A stretch of 64,000 nucleotides of DNA, from contig NZ_JAERSD010000002.1 of assembly GCF_017912555.1 (NCBI RefSeq), positions 18,392 through 82,391 on the forward strand, given 5' to 3'. The stretch's first letter is position 1; each line of letters opens with the position of its first letter. Of the stretch, positions 51,694 through 59,826 are shown piece by piece. The notes under the pieces are model-generated. The model did not search any database, was not told the origin of the DNA, and saw nothing but the letters and a program-made list of their open reading frames with translations. The translations under genes were made by a program, and so were the position numbers. Origin of the DNA: Bacillus sp. REN3. Lineage in GTDB: Bacteria > Bacillota > Bacilli > Bacillales > Cytobacillaceae.

Positions 51694-51994
51694 ACCACCG
51701 GCAAGGCTCCAAACGGTGAGGAGCCTTTGCCAGGCAATCCAAAAAGATCACCCATCCAGGAGAGGGAAGCTGGCCATTCACTTGTACTGCGTCCGTGACG
51801 CCCGGATCTATTAGTCACCGGATATTCCTTTTAATTGGGTGTCTCCTTTTTCACCATCCAGCTAACCTCGCCCGACAAAAGCCAGGCACCCTCTTCAGGA
51901 TGCCTGGCTTTTAAACAAGCAGTCTATAAACTTTTTCGCCTATCAAATGACCGCAGTTGATCGCGTTCAGGTTGCTCGCGATCCAAAAGCGGTA
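51694..51994. other. Intergenic region with two hairpins
   Basis: No gene. GGCAAGGCTCC/GGAGCCTTTGCC (51701-51733) and GCCAGGCA-CC/GG-TGCCTGGC (51881-51912, then TTTT) are the likely ends of the convergent MFS and pnuC transcripts. Confidence 0.65.
51881..51915. terminator. Terminator between MFS and pnuC
   Basis: GCCAGGCACC against GGATGCCTGGC with TTTT on the plus side and TTTTG on the minus side. A related CCAGGCACC stem recurs at 53562-53604. Confidence 0.75.
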
Positions 51995-52696
51995 TCACGC
52001 AGCCTCCTGTTCTTGAAGCCTGGACATCTTTGACCAGTTTATATAGCCGTAGATGGAGTTGACAAGGAAAGCTGACCACATGACAAGCATGGATAAATCA
52101 TTCCCGCCTGTTGTGACGAGTGCCCCGATCCAAAGAATGATCGACAGGACATTGACTGAAATCCACAATGCCCACTGTTCAGCATACCTCTTCAGCATCA
52201 AGATTTGCGCAGAAATCGAGAGGATATTCGTCGCCGAGTCAATCCAGACACTCTTGCCGCCTAAATATTTCAGAAAGAATCCGTATGCGACAATTGAAAT
52301 CGCCACCACTGCAAGCAGCTTGATCCAGCCCTGCGAGGAAAGGCGCTGTACAGGAATGTCCTCACCTTTTACACTTTCTGCATCCCTGATCTGGTTTTTT
52401 CTCCACATATACATTCCGATGAACTGGACAGGGAAATAAAATAGCCCGTTCAGCATCGCCTCCCCGTAAAGGCCATATGTATAGGCAATATAAGCATAGG
52501 TGGATGTTTGGACGATTCCAAAATAATAGTTTGATATTTTCCCTTTCGCGACAAGGACAACGCACAGCATCCCCGCGATCGAAGAGATAAGTCCAAGAAG
52601 CGAATCCTCCCAGGCAAAAAACAAATAAATATTGACTCCAGTAAAAATGATCAGCCAGCTCTTTTCAAAAGCTGTCCAGTCTCTCAAAAAATTCAT
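51995..52696 (-). CDS. pnuC: Nicotinamide riboside transporter
   Basis: A 233-aa membrane protein with seven hydrophobic segments. PnuC motifs: TGVNIYLFFAWEDSLLGLIS, KGKISNYYFGIVQTSTYAYI, and the QWALWISVNVLSIILWIGAL then TTGGNDLSMLVMW segment with the conserved W-x3-N and N-D pair. Start at the ATG at 52696 behind AGGGGTGAAAG. It imports nicotinamide riboside by facilitated diffusion. No NadR or NiaR gene nearby. Confidence 0.92.
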   Translation of the reverse strand: MNFLRDWTAFEKSWLIIFTGVNIYLFFAWEDSLLGLISSIAGMLCVVLVAKGKISNYYFGIVQTSTYAYIAYTYGLYGEAMLNGLFYFPVQFIGMYMWRKNQIRDAESVKGEDIPVQRLSSQGWIKLLAVVAISIVAYGFFLKYLGGKSVWIDSATNILSISAQILMLKRYAEQWALWISVNVLSIILWIGALVTTGGNDLSMLVMWSAFLVNSIYGYINWSKMSRLQEQEAA

Positions 52697-52836
52697 TCTT
52701 TCACCCCTTGCTGTAATAATCAAGCCATACATTTTATTCAACACCGTTCCTGATTTTTCCTCCTCAAAATTATCTTGAATCCCTTTCTTCTGTTAAAACG
52801 TATATAATAGAAAAAGTTTGCACCGGAGGGTCTATC

Positions 52837-53559
52837 ATGTGGTTTCTCATTGGCATCCAGCTGTTCCTGATCGCTCTTTTTTCCATCCTGGGGTGGGCAA
52901 TCGTCAAGAAAAAGATATATGGCCTGATATCCAATTTCAATGGACGTTCCGATGAAGAACAACGCCAATTGATCGAGCTTGGCTATCCGCAGAGGGTCGG
53001 GAAGCTTCTGCTTGCGACTGCGGGCGGGATGGCGGCATTGCTTCCGCTCAGTTTCACTTCGTTCGATTACGCGATGGATATTCAGTTCGGTTTCATGATT
53101 GTATTCTTACTTGGAGGTCTTGTCTATCTGTCAAAATATGAAATACCGTCCAAACGGAAGCGCAGCTATATCGTAAGCTCGCTTATCGCGGCCGGGACCA
53201 TCGGTTTTTTAGGGGTTTTAATATACGTGGGGTACCAGGATTTCGAACTTAAGACGCATGAGGACTCCTTTGAAATTACCGGCATGTATGGGGATGAGTG
53301 GAACTATTCAGAGATCGTAGCCGTCAACCTTCTCGATGAGATGCCAACCGTCACCTGGAAACAAGACGGCTTCGGCATGTCAACGATCGCAAAGGGGAGG
53401 TTCACAGTTGAGGAATACGGCACGAGCCTGTTGTTTGTCCATAAAGGGAACGCTCCTTATTTATATATCGAATTGAAGGATAAGAAAATCTTCATCAACA
53501 GCAAAAATCCCCTCCAGACAAAAGAATGGCAGGAAAAACTGACCAGGCACGGAAACTGA
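52837..53559 (+). CDS. DUF3784 membrane protein with PH-like C-terminal domain
   Basis: A 240-aa protein. Residues 1-125 hold four hydrophobic segments with the DUF3784 motif KKKIYGLISNFNGRSDEEQR and LGYPQRVGKLL. Residues about 135-240 form a soluble PH-like domain (GEWNYSEIV-type strands; PLQTKEWQEKL at the end). RBS CCGGAGGG. Family function unknown; the design suggests a membrane-linked sensor or scaffold. Confidence 0.83.
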   Translation: MWFLIGIQLFLIALFSILGWAIVKKKIYGLISNFNGRSDEEQRQLIELGYPQRVGKLLLATAGGMAALLPLSFTSFDYAMDIQFGFMIVFLLGGLVYLSKYEIPSKRKRSYIVSSLIAAGTIGFLGVLIYVGYQDFELKTHEDSFEITGMYGDEWNYSEIVAVNLLDEMPTVTWKQDGFGMSTIAKGRFTVEEYGTSLLFVHKGNAPYLYIELKDKKIFINSKNPLQTKEWQEKLTRHGN

Positions 53560-53561
53560 GA

Positions 53562-53604
53562 GGTGCCTGGCCCTGTATAGAAAAAACCACAGGACCAGGC
53601 ACCT
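53562..53604. repeat. Hairpin with CCAGGCACC arms
   Basis: GGTGCCTGG-CCTGT pairs with ACAGG-CCAGGCACC between convergent genes. No clean T-run follows, so it is a weak terminator or a repeat; the arms recur at 51881 and at 53543. Confidence 0.55.
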
Positions 53605-53611
53605 GGTATGT

Positions 53612-54172
53612 TCAAACTCCAATGCGTTTGATGATACGCGCTGGATTGCCGGCAATGACCACATGATCCGGTATGTTTTTGGTGACGACTGCTCCCGAAG
53701 CGATGACAACATTATGCCCGATTGCCACTCCTGGATTGATGATCGCCCTTCCGCCAATCCAGCAATTGTCGCCAACCGTTACAGGCTTGCCGAATTCCCG
53801 TCCAGCTATGCGTTCAAGCGGATCGATGGGATGGGTCGCTGTATAAATATGGACTCCCGGCCCCACAAAACAGTTTTCTCCGATCTTGACTTCACAGACA
53901 TCGAGAATCACGCAATCAAAATTAGCAAAGAAATTGTCCCCGATATGAATGTTATACCCATAATCGCAGCGAAAGGACGGTTCAATGAAAGCCGTTCCTT
54001 CAACACTTCCGAAAAGCTCTTTGATCAGTTCCTGCCGCCTCCCACTTTCTGTTTCTTTCGTCTGATTGTAAAGCCTCGTCAATCTTCTCGCATTTTCCCG
54101 TTCCTTAACAAGCTCCAGATCAGCAGCAAGATACAACTCCCCAGCTAGCATTTTCTGTTTTTCCGTCTTCAC
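53612..54172 (-). CDS. maa: Maltose O-acetyltransferase-type hexapeptide protein
   Basis: A 186-aa left-handed beta-helix acetyltransferase: [18 protein letters not shown] at the N-terminus, [20 protein letters not shown], the catalytic His in [11 protein letters not shown], and hexapeptide repeats [13 protein letters not shown] and [21 protein letters not shown] start at the GTG at 54172, as in Bacillus Maa, with GAGGG ahead; a longer frame upstream does not match the family. It acetylates maltose/glucose or similar sugars. Confidence 0.92.
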   Translation of the reverse strand: MKTEKQKMLAGELYLAADLELVKERENARRLTRLYNQTKETESGRRQELIKELFGSVEGTAFIEPSFRCDYGYNIHIGDNFFANFDCVILDVCEVKIGENCFVGPGVHIYTATHPIDPLERIAGREFGKPVTVGDNCWIGGRAIINPGVAIGHNVVIASGAVVTKNIPDHVVIAGNPARIIKRIGV

Positions 54173-54264
54173 TTTCCAGCCCTCCAGACCATGTTTGAAT
54201 TTCACATAGGACAATCATGTCAAATTCCCTTACAAATTTCCACTTCCTACTTGAAGCACCTAAT

Positions 54265-54315
54265 TTGACATCTGTGGTTACGAATAGTAAGCTACTTAAT
54301 GCTTACTATTTGTAA
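54265..54315 (+). promoter_or_regulatory. Nitroreductase promoter with large inverted repeat
   Basis: TTGACA (54265-54270) is followed after 17 bases by TAAGCT. An inverted repeat TTACGAATAGTAAGC / GCTTACTATTTGTAA (54278-54292, 54301-54315; 14 of 15 pairs) covers the -10 and start. Its TTACTATTTGTAA core is close to sites I recall for the HxlR/DUF24 redox repressors YodB/CatR/HypR, which control nitroreductases in B. subtilis. Confidence 0.7.
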
Positions 54316-54342
54316 GTGAATTTATTTTTGGAGGGGAAATCA

Positions 54343-54969
54343 ATGACAGCATCTGAGAAAAGCTTATCCACAGTCATCCGAGAGCGTCATTCTGTCAGAA
54401 AGTATGATCCAGATTTTAAAATTTCCAGAGAGGAAATTGCAGATATCCTAAAAGAAGCAACCCTGGCGCCATCATCAAGCAACCTGCAGCCATGGAAATT
54501 CATTGTCATCCAGGACCAGGAAACAAAAAAAGAGTTGAGAGGCATCGCGAACAACCAGGAGCAGGTTGAAACGTCATCTGCTGTCATCGCTGTCCTTGGT
54601 GACAAGGAAATGTACAGGAATGTTGATAAAGTCTATCGCAGCGCATTTGAAGCAGGCTATATCGATGAAGCGAACATGAACCGAATCATCGAAGGGACGA
54701 ATAAGCTGTATCCCGCTGCCCCTGAAGAAGCGAGAGCAAACATCGCTTCATTTGACGCCGGCCTCATTTCCATGCAGCTCTTGCTGATTGCCAAAGCTCG
54801 AGGATATGACACCGTTACGATGGGTGGCTTTGATAAACAAAAGTTCGCAGAGCGGTTCAACGTGGACGGGCGCTATATGCCGATCGTCCTGATCGCACTT
54901 GGAAAAGCTGCAGCGCCGCCGTTCCAGACTACACGCCTACCGCTAGAAGAAATTGTGGAATTTATATAG
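54343..54969 (+). CDS. NAD(P)H nitroreductase family protein
   Basis: A 208-aa FMN-dependent nitroreductase: IRERHSVRKYDP and EATLAPSSSNLQPWKFIVIQ near the N-terminus (FMN site), MQLLLIAKARGYDTVTMGGF and the C-terminal PIVLIALGKAA. Start at the ATG at 54343 behind TTGGAGGGG. It resembles Bacillus YdgI/YodC-type enzymes that reduce nitro- or quinone compounds. The large palindrome over its promoter points to control by a thiol-redox repressor. Confidence 0.92.
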   Translation: MTASEKSLSTVIRERHSVRKYDPDFKISREEIADILKEATLAPSSSNLQPWKFIVIQDQETKKELRGIANNQEQVETSSAVIAVLGDKEMYRNVDKVYRSAFEAGYIDEANMNRIIEGTNKLYPAAPEEARANIASFDAGLISMQLLLIAKARGYDTVTMGGFDKQKFAERFNVDGRYMPIVLIALGKAAAPPFQTTRLPLEEIVEFI

Positions 54970-54980
54970 AAGCTGTTAGG

Positions 54981-55005
54981 GGCCGGCGCCTGCCGGCCAT
55001 TTTAT
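54981..55005. terminator. Terminator between convergent genes
   Basis: GGCCGGC, loop GCCT, GCCGGCC, then ATTTTATTTT on the plus strand. Confidence 0.85.
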
Positions 55006-55505
55006 TTTAAAGCCAGGAACTCTTCGATATGACTGTTATCTTTAACAATGACCAGCTTATCCTCATATCGTTTAAGAAGCTCCATGATTTCCGCCCTGTT
55101 TTCAACTTCAAAATTCCGGTTCCAGGCAAACATCTTCCTGAGGATTCCGAATGTCGGTTCATAATTGGCTTTTTCCAATCCAAGCTTTTGTAAAATAAAT
55201 CTTTTGATGATCCTGTTCGTCCTTCTTCTAAATGGAGGATCAAGGAGGATGATCAGGTCGGCGTTCCTGAAGCTTTGCCCTACCCATCCATAATGGACCC
55301 CTTCTACAATCCAGGTAGGTGAATCGATGATGCTTCCCAAGTGTTTATCCCTCTCTTGTTCACTTCTTCTGACATCCCCAGTGGAGCTCCTTTTCCAGAC
55401 AACATTATCCAGTTCATAGCAGGGGATGTCCATCCTTTTTGAAAAGATTCTCGCCAAGGTCGTCTTGCCACTTCCAACTGATCCAATTATATGGATTTTT
55501 TTCAT
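55002..55505 (-). CDS. P-loop small NTPase/kinase (topology-modulation-protein-like)
   Basis: A 167-aa P-loop protein with Walker A IIGSVGSGKTTLARIFS at residues 4-20, CYELDNVVWKR, WIVEGVHYGWVGQSFRNAD and LIILLDPPFRRRTNRIIKR, the pattern of the FlaR/YqaC-like adenylate-kinase-fold group. Start at the ATG at 55505; GGTGATC ahead is a modest site. Substrate unknown. Monocistronic. Confidence 0.85.
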   Translation of the reverse strand: MKKIHIIGSVGSGKTTLARIFSKRMDIPCYELDNVVWKRSSTGDVRRSEQERDKHLGSIIDSPTWIVEGVHYGWVGQSFRNADLIILLDPPFRRRTNRIIKRFILQKLGLEKANYEPTFGILRKMFAWNRNFEVENRAEIMELLKRYEDKLVIVKDNSHIEEFLALK

Positions 55506-55980
55506 TTTGATCACCAATGTTCTTTTTTCGCTTTCCAGTCCAAAAACCCTTTTAAATTGGCAATGATTCGTTGAAAAGCAAGCAAAAATTTCACTGATCT
55601 CTTCGAATCAGCGTTCGAAGATATACCAGTGGAGCGCGGGCAGTTCAAAGAACAAAAAAGTGAACTCGCCTCGATATGGGGGTTACGATTTAACCTCGCA
55701 AAAAAATTCTCTGCACAGCCCAACTTACCAAAAGAAAAGCACAGTGAACGATTAAAACCGCTCTTTGTGCCTTTTTTATGTAAAACTTCTGATTGTCCAC
55801 TTTTTTTCCGATATCCTTAAATGTATCACTAATTCAGTCGTTAAAATTGTTAAAGGAATCCTTCGTTCTAATCAACCACGCTTTGTTGGGCAGACAAGGT
55901 TCGAAATCCGGCGCCTTCCAAGCTCAACCTCCATCACAAGGAGCCAATGGATGGCTATGGTGACTAGAGGCTTGAATTAT

Positions 55981-56864
55981 TTTCACGCGGCAAACATCTC
56001 GTTCCCTAAGTGGTTCCCGGGAAAGCCAAAAGGTAACGCAAAGACGGCTCTCGTGACCTAACGGGGTCCCAGGAGAGTCAAAAGGTAACGCAAGAGTGAA
56101 ATGCACTCCCTTTGGAGGTGCTGTGAGTAGTAAAAGGTACTGCAAGCGCGGTATGCGCTCCCTTTGGAGGTGCTCGGAGTGGTAAAAGGTACTGCAAGCG
56201 CGGGATGCACTCCCTTTGGAGGTGCTCGGAGTGGTAAAAGGTAACGCAAGTGCGGGATGCACTCCCTTTGGGGCTGTCGGGAGAGCCGAAAGGTAACGCA
56301 AGTGCGCTATGCACTCCCTTTGGGGCCGTCGGGAGTGCCGAAAAGTAACGCAAGTGCGCTATGCACTCCCTTTGGGGCCGTCGGGAGAGCCGAAAGGTAA
56401 CGCAAGTGCGGGATGCACTCCCTTTGGGGCTGTCGGGAGAGCCGAAAGGTAACGCAAGTGCGCTATGCCACTCCCTTTGGGGCTGTCGGGAGAGCCGAAA
56501 GGTAACGCAAGTGCGCTATGCACTCCCTTTGGGGCTGTCGGGAGTGCCGAAAGGTAACGCAAGTGCGGGATGCACTCCCTTTGGGGCTGTCGGGAGAGCC
56601 GAAAGGTAACGCAAGTGCGCTATGCGCTCCCTTTGGGGCTGTCGGGAGAGCCGAAAGGTAACGCAAGTGCGCTATGCACTCCCTTTGGGGCTGTCGGGAG
56701 TGCCGAAAGGTAACGCAAGTGCGCTATGCGCTCCCTTTGGAGGTGCTCGGAGTGGTAAAAAGTAACGCAAGTGCGGGATGCACTCCCTTTGGGGCTGTCG
56801 GGAGAGACGAAAGGTAACGCAAAGGGGGCAAGCGCCCCTTTCAGCTCAGATAAGTGCTAGCAGG
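55981..56864 (-). repeat. 52-bp tandem repeat array 2 (16-17 units), inverted relative to array 1
   Basis: GGTAAC boxes (GTTACC on the minus strand) stand at 56032, 56084, 56136, 56188, 56240, 56292, 56344, 56396, 56448, then after one extra base at 56501, 56553, 56605, 56657, 56709, 56761 and 56813: 52 bp each with one 53. On the minus strand the unit is CTTGCGTTACCTTTCGGCTC followed by TCCCGACAGCCCCAAAGGGA and GTGCATAGCGCA. The first part equals array 1; the second differs. The outermost units (55981-56083) instead carry array-1 style tails (CGTTAGGTCACGAGAG). The end of the array fades into a GGGGGCAAGCGCCCC hairpin near 56822. Not coding. Confidence 0.93.
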
Positions 56865-57070
56865 ATGAGATCGCCACATCCTGCAGCCACGTCGGCACGA
56901 TCACCGTATCCTTTGAAGAGCCTGCCAATGATGTCGTTTCTTTGACTTCTTCGAAGGACTGAGGTGTCTCGCAAGGCTAAGGGCTGGAGCGCTATCCACA
57001 CCTAAAGAATTTAATAATTTCCTGGTAAACAAACAAAAAAGCCGCCGAAGCAGCTTTTCCTAACATTATT
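56857..57070 (-). other. Region beside array 2 with a possible gene remnant
   Basis: On the minus strand, from about 56970 to a stop at 56857, a frame reads QSFEEVKETTSLAGSSKDTV then IVPTWLQDVAISSC. It looks like the C-terminus of a protein, but there is no start or ribosome site. It may be the stump of a gene cut off near the array. The rest up to the RsbR-like gene holds no feature. Confidence 0.3.
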
Positions 57071-57925
57071 TTATCCTTGTTTGATTGCCTGGATTTCTTT
57101 GAATGCCTGATGGAGATTTGCTTTGACTGTGATACCGTCCAGGTTCAGTCCAAGCGAAACCATTGTATGTGCAACCTCTGGGCGGATCCCTGTCATGATT
57201 GTCTTGACCCCGACAAGGGACAGCGCGCTGATGACCTTGAACAGCTGGTCAGCTACCATAGTATCGACGATTGCTACTCCGGAAATATCAAAAATCAGAT
57301 GCGTCAGTTTCAGGTTGACTGCATGTTCGAGTGTTTGTTCCATTAACAGCCGCGCCCTTTCGGTATCCACATTCCCAACCAGAGGCAGGACACCTACACC
57401 CGGCAGCAGAGGGACAACTGGGACAGAAAGCTCAAGAAGCGCGGTCTTCGCATGCTCGAGACTTTTTTCATGGGATTTCACGAACGTCAGGCTGAAACTG
57501 TAGATGGCATTGTCCATAAGGGAATCAATGACCGAAACGACATCCATGATGGTTACCGCAGCCATATTCTTTGACACGGCCTCTTCCTTGATTGCTTTCC
57601 AGATATGCTTACGGTAATACCTCATATCCTTTAATGCTTCATCAAGGGAAGTACCTAATTTGTATATGTACTCTCCTGTTTCTTCGCCCCATTGCGAAAT
57701 CTTATCAATATTCTTTTCCTTTTCGGAATGATCGATCAGCGCTTCTCCGAACACTCTGATAAAATCCGAGCGGATTTCAAGGATGTCTTCTTCCTGTTTT
57801 TGCAGCTCGTACTTTTGGGCTTCGGTCAAATTTGCCGCTGAATATCGGTCATCATGTACAACCCTGGCAATCTCTTCTTTCCTATTAACAATCATTTCCC
57901 CTAATACTCTTAATTCAGTGTTCAT
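57071..57925 (-). CDS. RsbR-type STAS-domain stressosome protein
   Basis: A 284-aa protein with an N-terminal non-heme globin-like sensor domain (residues 1-150) and a C-terminal STAS domain (about 165-280: PLVGNVDTERARLLMEQTLE; LIFDISGVAIVDTMVADQLF; GIRPEVAHTMVSLGL). The Thr residues in IVDT and AHTM match the phospho-acceptors of RsbR paralogues in stressosomes, which gate sigma-B. RBS CGGAGGAA. It stands alone, like the scattered rsbR paralogues of B. subtilis. Confidence 0.92.
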   Translation of the reverse strand: MNTELRVLGEMIVNRKEEIARVVHDDRYSAANLTEAQKYELQKQEEDILEIRSDFIRVFGEALIDHSEKEKNIDKISQWGEETGEYIYKLGTSLDEALKDMRYYRKHIWKAIKEEAVSKNMAAVTIMDVVSVIDSLMDNAIYSFSLTFVKSHEKSLEHAKTALLELSVPVVPLLPGVGVLPLVGNVDTERARLLMEQTLEHAVNLKLTHLIFDISGVAIVDTMVADQLFKVISALSLVGVKTIMTGIRPEVAHTMVSLGLNLDGITVKANLHQAFKEIQAIKQG

Positions 57926-58127
57926 AAAAAATTCCTCCGAGGTCTTAGCGTTTTCACTGCAAACAAACCACCATGAATCTATACTTCTTTTCCATTAACA
58001 GGATTCCATTGTTAATACCAATCATAACGCAGAATAAGAGCATGAAACAAGTTTTTTAGCCTTGGAAGGAATTCGTTCTTTTTTGCGGGTATTCCCTCTT
58101 GATCGAAGGATGCTTCCATCAGGCATC

Positions 58128-58757
58128 CTAGTGTAAACTAATGGATGGAAGCATCCCTTTTTTATAAAAATAGGCAATAAGATTAATGAGCCGTTCCGGT
58201 ATTTTCTTTGGAAAAAGCTTTCGATTGTAAAGTTTATAGAAGGCCGCCTTCAGATCATCCCATTGCGAACACTTCTTTTTCTGGCGAAAGCGGGCAACAT
58301 CTATCAGTCTCACTTTTCCTCCAGGAGTGACAATGATATTCCTTAAGTGGATGTCTGAAGGGTTGAGCCCTCTATCCCTTGCCAGCCGGAGAGCAAGGTC
58401 TACTTCCCTGATTTGCCGGCTCGAAATCGGAATTCCCTCTGTCAGACAATCAAACAAAGTCTTTCCACTTACGTAATCGATCACCAGAAAGTTCTTTCCA
58501 GAGCCATACAACTTCGGATAGAATGGATTCCTCATCAACCGGGCATACACTTCTGCCTCTTCTTTCGCAATCCGCTCAAATGGAGGATAGAACACCTTCA
58601 GCACTTTATCCGTTCCCTTGATCCTGAAGGCGAAAGCGCTCCTTCCTTCGCCAACTAACTCAAGGCAAGGGTCCATCCGATCCAGAATGAAGTTATTCCC
58701 CTTCTTTTTGTAAATAACGCTTTTGGCTAATTCTTCATATTTTTTCACATCACTCAA
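58128..58757 (-). CDS. Protein-kinase-like protein (YrzF/YbdM type)
   Basis: A 209-aa short kinase-fold protein: glycine loop LVGEGRSAFAF, Lys in KVLKVFYPP, catalytic-loop equivalent LNPSDIHLRNIIV with Asp but not the usual HGD, and metal site VRLIDVARF. It lacks the C-terminal extension of full Ser/Thr kinases. Similar proteins occur singly in bacilli and may phosphorylate proteins or small molecules. It is the last gene of a three-gene unit, 21 bp after the Spo0M-like gene, behind a Mn2+ riboswitch. Confidence 0.82.
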   Translation of the reverse strand: MSDVKKYEELAKSVIYKKKGNNFILDRMDPCLELVGEGRSAFAFRIKGTDKVLKVFYPPFERIAKEEAEVYARLMRNPFYPKLYGSGKNFLVIDYVSGKTLFDCLTEGIPISSRQIREVDLALRLARDRGLNPSDIHLRNIIVTPGGKVRLIDVARFRQKKKCSQWDDLKAAFYKLYNRKLFPKKIPERLINLIAYFYKKGMLPSISLH

Positions 58758-58777
58758 TCCTTTCCAAGCCAGGATTG

Positions 58778-59167
58778 TTAATGAACCACTCTGATCATAT
58801 CCTCGTCCCAGCTCTCGACTCCTTGCTCAAATGTCAGCTTTGTCTTAAACCGATACGAAAGGTTCCTCGTGGAGACAGGCACATCCTCAGGCAACTGAAA
58901 GGAAAAAGGCACTTTGTCCGCTCCCTCGGACCGGATTCTCGTTTCAATTTGGATCCTTGCTGTATCAATGATTTCCTCAGCTCCTGATTTTTCATCCAAC
59001 AACACAAGGTCACAGTCTATTTGCTTCAGTTCCTGGTCGATCGTGCCGCCTTTTATCAGAAAATATCCTGTTACCGCTTCCCCCGGCTTATAAACATCCT
59101 TCTTCAAGATCAGGTCGATTTGCGCTGATCCAACACCCATCAACGACATATACTTCCTTAATAACAT
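58778..59167 (-). CDS. Short Spo0M-like (arrestin-fold) protein
   Basis: A 129-aa protein starting MLLRKYMSLMGVGSAQIDLI at the ATG at 59167 behind GGAGG. The family pattern (DLILKKDVYKPGEAVTGYFL, LPEDVPVSTRNLSYRFKTKL) matches the N-terminal half of the sporulation-control protein Spo0M. Full Spo0M is about twice as long, so this is a single-domain paralogue or a shortened form. It lies between the FbpB-like and kinase-like genes in one minus-strand unit. Confidence 0.82.
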   Translation of the reverse strand: MLLRKYMSLMGVGSAQIDLILKKDVYKPGEAVTGYFLIKGGTIDQELKQIDCDLVLLDEKSGAEEIIDTARIQIETRIRSEGADKVPFSFQLPEDVPVSTRNLSYRFKTKLTFEQGVESWDEDMIRVVH

Positions 59168-59195
59168 GCGTCTGCCTCCATCTAAATGTATTGCC

Positions 59196-59321
59196 TTAAC
59201 CTTTTGGCTTGGAGTGTTTCGCTTCCAATCTCCTATCAATTTTTTCAAGTGCCTGTTTGTCCCTTAATAACTCTTCCCTATTCTTTTTCACTAAATCTGA
59301 AAATCTCCATTGTTTTTTCAC
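59196..59321 (-). CDS. FbpB-family small basic protein
   Basis: A 41-aa protein: KKQWRFSDLVKKNREELLRD then KQALEKIDRRLEAKHSKPKG. FSxLVxxNxxELLxDxxxLExIxxRLExKH is the signature of the FbpB small basic family, whose B. subtilis member helps an iron-sparing sRNA. The start is probably the GTG at 59321, 10 bases after GTGGAG; a longer frame to 59396 is possible. It is the first gene after the Mn2+ riboswitch leader. No Fur box is visible. Confidence 0.72.
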   Translation of the reverse strand: MKKQWRFSDLVKKNREELLRDKQALEKIDRRLEAKHSKPKG

Positions 59322-59511
59322 GATATTCACACTCCACTTTCTAAATTGTATGTCCATCCTATTTAAAATGCCTGTGCGGAAGGCATGGTCCCTCAACCGA
59401 GTTGTGTCGATCCAGCAAATTCCATGCCTGATCGTCCTGCCTTTTAAATGGGTCTGCTTATGTCAATCGCGTCCTGAGCCCAACTCTTTTCTCCTCACTA
59501 ATTTTGTTCAA

Positions 59512-59544
59512 GAAAAAAACCTTCACCGGATATGGTGAAGGTTT
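59512..59544 (-). terminator. Attenuator terminator of the Mn2+ riboswitch
   Basis: AAACCTTCACC pairs with GGTGAAGGTTT around GGATAT; on the minus strand a T-run follows. The competing GGTGAAGGTCTT between aptamer and terminator can pair with the aptamer's AAGACCTT end, forming the switch. Confidence 0.85.
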
Positions 59545-59572
59545 GCAAACAAATAAAGACCTTCACCGAATT

Positions 59573-59662
59573 GGCAAAGGTCTTGCTAACAACATCCGTT
59601 GCCAACAAGGCCGGGAGGAAATCTCCGTAATGACGACCCTGTTGTAAAAGCTACTCCCCTTT
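59573..59662 (-). ncRNA. yybP-ykoY (manganese) riboswitch
   Basis: On the minus strand: AAAGGGGAGTAGC, then GGTCGTCATTACGGAG, TCCCGGCC, a variable hairpin TTGTTGGCAACGGATGTTG and GTTAGCAAGACCTTTGCC. The GGGGAGTAGC and AGCAAGACCTTT ends and the GTCA/CGG core are the invariant parts of this Mn2+-sensing family. It normally precedes Mn exporters or P-type ATPases; none is present here. Confidence 0.93.
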
Positions 59663-59689
59663 AGGAGAATCATTCAAATATTTAAAGTT

Positions 59690-59719
59690 ATCATACACGC
59701 ATACGCACATAAATGTCAA
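59690..59719 (-). promoter_or_regulatory. Sigma-A promoter of the Mn2+ riboswitch leader
   Basis: On the minus strand TTGACA (59719-59714), 18 bases, TATGAT (59695-59690), placing the start near 59683, about 20 bp ahead of the aptamer. Confidence 0.75.
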
Positions 59720-59826
59720 CTTGGATGCTTATTAATACGACCATGTTTCAATCTTATATTCCTCTGTCTTTCAGGTTGTTTCAGACAGCAGGAAATCCGG
59801 AAATAGCCAATTATTCTTTCAAATGG

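Larger units (their letters stand above)
59322..59826. other. Leader region: promoter, Mn2+ riboswitch, attenuator
   Basis: About 505 bp with no accepted gene. It holds the promoter (59690-59719), yybP-ykoY aptamer (59573-59662) and terminator (59512-59544), then about 190 bp with a good GTGAGGAG site ahead of a six-codon frame (TTG at about 59491), as if a gene once began there. Confidence 0.6.

Noticed and set aside
55924-56666. Minus-strand ORFs (60-125 codons) across array 2
   Set aside because: Same reason as array 1: repeat read-through in shifting frames.
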